In this document: positions 62,872 through 64,000 of the stretch, in pieces | How the letters are laid out: each line of letters begins with the position of its first letter | Position numbering within the stretch: the first letter of the stretch is position 1 | Source: Gemmatimonadota bacterium | GTDB lineage: Bacteria > Gemmatimonadota > Gemmatimonadetes > Gemmatimonadales > GWC2-71-9 | DNA length: 64,000 bases | Assembly: GCA_016713435.1 (NCBI GenBank) | Contig: JADJPD010000023.1 | Span: 7,558-71,557 of the forward strand | Direction: 5' to 3' | Notes under the pieces: model-generated | What the model was told of the DNA's origin: nothing | Seen by the model: only the letters and a program-made list of their open reading frames with translations | Databases searched by the model: none | Made by a program: the position numbers and the translations under genes

Positions 62872-63540
62872 CTAGAACGACACGCCCACGCCGAGGTCGG
62901 CGTAGAACGGCACCGCCAGCTTCCGCCCACCCTGCGTCCGCGCGGTCCCGGCGCGGAGCACCAGCTCGCTCCGCCCCAGAGTGAGCCCCGCCATCCCGCC
63001 GAACTGCCAGGTGCCGCCGGTGGTGAGGTACCAGCCGTCCTTCGCGTCCGGGTAGATGTAGCGCCGGTACCAGTCGCTGTGCGTCAGGTGCGTGATGATG
63101 GCCTTGTCGAAGCCCGCCTCACCCGCCGCGAACCACCCGCGACGGTAGATGCCCAGCGTGCCGCCCACGTCGGCTCCCATGTCGAGCGCCCGGTAGATCG
63201 TGTTGCTGGTGCCGCGCGTCACGAACGCGGCGCGCCCCGTCAGCTGCATGCCCGCCACGTCGAGCAGCAGGATGTTGGCCCCGAGGCGAGCCCGGAAGTC
63301 CCGCAGGTCCAGCGAGCCGCCGGCAGCGCCCGCCTCGAGCCCCGCCTGCAGCGGGCGGCCGAACAGCCGGAAGGTGCGGCCGTACCCGACCGCGGCAACG
63401 AGCGCCGGGTCCACGCCGACGGTGGAGTAGAGCCGGTTGGAGCCGGGCACGTAGCGCGCCACGTTCCACTGCGCCTCGGCGGGCCGCGCCACGGCGAGGG
63501 CCAGCGCGAGTCCGATGGCGGGAATGATGGAGCGGGTCAT
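62872..63540 (-). CDS. Outer-membrane beta-barrel protein of unknown function
   Basis: 222 residues with a signal peptide ending RPAEAQ. Alternating strands rich in Tyr/Arg/Gly (VAAVGYGRTFRLFGRPLQAGLEAGA; LLDVAGMQLTGRAAFVTRG; WYLTTGGTWQFGGMAGLTLG) and a terminal Phe (GVGVSF) mark an outer-membrane barrel. ATG 63540 is the start since the signal peptide begins there; it overlaps the upstream hydrolase stop (ATGA), so the two are coupled. Confidence 0.72.
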   Translation of the reverse strand: MTRSIIPAIGLALALAVARPAEAQWNVARYVPGSNRLYSTVGVDPALVAAVGYGRTFRLFGRPLQAGLEAGAAGGSLDLRDFRARLGANILLLDVAGMQLTGRAAFVTRGTSNTIYRALDMGADVGGTLGIYRRGWFAAGEAGFDKAIITHLTHSDWYRRYIYPDAKDGWYLTTGGTWQFGGMAGLTLGRSELVLRAGTARTQGGRKLAVPFYADLGVGVSF

Positions 63541-64000
63541 GGGGTGCCTCCCTCGATGGTGGCCAGGTAGGCCTGGATTTCCGTGAGCACGGCCGGGGTC
63601 TTCGTCCAGTGCACGTCGTGGCCGGCGCCCGGGATGATGGCGAGCGTGCCGTGGGGGTAGAGCGTCACCTGCCGCTGCTGCAGGCTCGGGCCGAGCACCT
63701 CGCTCCGGGCGCCCGCGAGGAACAGGACGGGCGGGGTGAACGCCGGGAGATTCGTGGTGAAGTCGTAGGTGTAGGTTCCGTCGTCGTCCTGCCCGTCCTC
63801 CTGCAGGTAGCGGTTGGCGCGGGCGCCGAGGCGCCAGAACGGCTCGGGGTTGCGGCGGCGCTCGTGGAAGGCGGGCTGGCCGACCTTCACGCCGAGGGTG
63901 CGTTCGTAGTCCATCGTCACGTCGTCGTCGGCGGAGAAGAACTGGCTGCTCCACACCACGTCGTTGAGCCACTCGCGGGTGGGATTCAGGTCGTAGAGAC
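63537..64000 (-). CDS. Alpha/beta hydrolase, C-terminal part (partial)
   Basis: The 3' end of a gene that continues beyond the right edge. The visible 154 residues include a LYDLNPTREWLN stretch at the edge, PPVLFLAGARSEVLG (strand before the acid) and IPGAGHDVHW, the catalytic His loop of an alpha/beta hydrolase. The nucleophile lies outside the window. It is coupled by a 4 bp overlap to the barrel gene downstream. Substrate unknown. Confidence 0.72.
   Translation of the reverse strand, partial: LYDLNPTREWLNDVVWSSQFFSADDDVTMDYERTLGVKVGQPAFHERRRNPEPFWRLGARANRYLQEDGQDDDGTYTYDFTTNLPAFTPPVLFLAGARSEVLGPSLQQRQVTLYPHGTLAIIPGAGHDVHWTKTPAVLTEIQAYLATIEGGTP

Overview
The window is about 64 kb of very GC-rich bacterial DNA, dense in genes, with many 1-4 bp start/stop overlaps and frequent GTG or TTG starts. 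Several traits together suggest a Gram-negative soil or wastewater bacterium of the Gemmatimonadota type: menaquinone made by the futalosine route, outer-membrane barrels and many lipoproteins, a MacB-like permease of the kind common in Acidobacteria and Gemmatimonadota, and a UPF0182 giant membrane protein. The phylum is an inference; there is no rRNA, tRNA or marker set here to prove it.

Layout. 1-6767 is core metabolism: the end of nuoN, a phosphomannomutase/phosphoglucomutase, a UPF0182 protein, succinyl-CoA ligase sucCD and ndk. 6813-12779 is a complete lipid operon (yceD-rpmF-plsX-fabH-fabD-fabG-acpP-fabF) with a good promoter at one end and a long hairpin at the other. Next come a Rieske/flavoprotein fusion and two tandem minus-strand paralogues of unknown function. 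16110-21868 holds a low-GC structured intergenic region, a Tat-exported amidase, an outer-membrane barrel and two coupled paralogous lipoproteins. 22001-27604 is a tight six-gene run, mqnE-mqnA-mqnC-ispF-dedA/terB-xerD, joining menaquinone and isoprenoid synthesis to a membrane protein and a recombinase. 27722-33110 is a tripartite RND efflux set (outer-membrane lipoprotein, adaptor lipoprotein, frameshifted pump).

33180-64000 is accessory: a MacB/FtsX permease, exported serine hydrolases and alpha/beta hydrolases, a LysE exporter, a beta-helix lipoprotein, a ZntB/CorA transporter, an sdpR-sdpI-like pair, a membrane Ser/Thr kinase, three VOC proteins, an erythromycin-esterase-like protein, an amidohydrolase broken by frameshifts and a hybrid histidine kinase with N-terminal TPRs.

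The most unusual object is an array of 18 degenerate repeats at 46569-46941 with centre-to-centre spacings of only 20 or 21 bp, i.e. two helical turns, in the divergent intergenic region 46241-47058. It looks neither like a CRISPR nor like an ordinary coding repeat. Other notable points are a decayed ECF sigma-factor fragment (35719-35868), single-base frameshifts at four places, an unusual CX5CX2C cluster spacing in MqnE, and gene ends marked by long GC hairpins without U-tracts.
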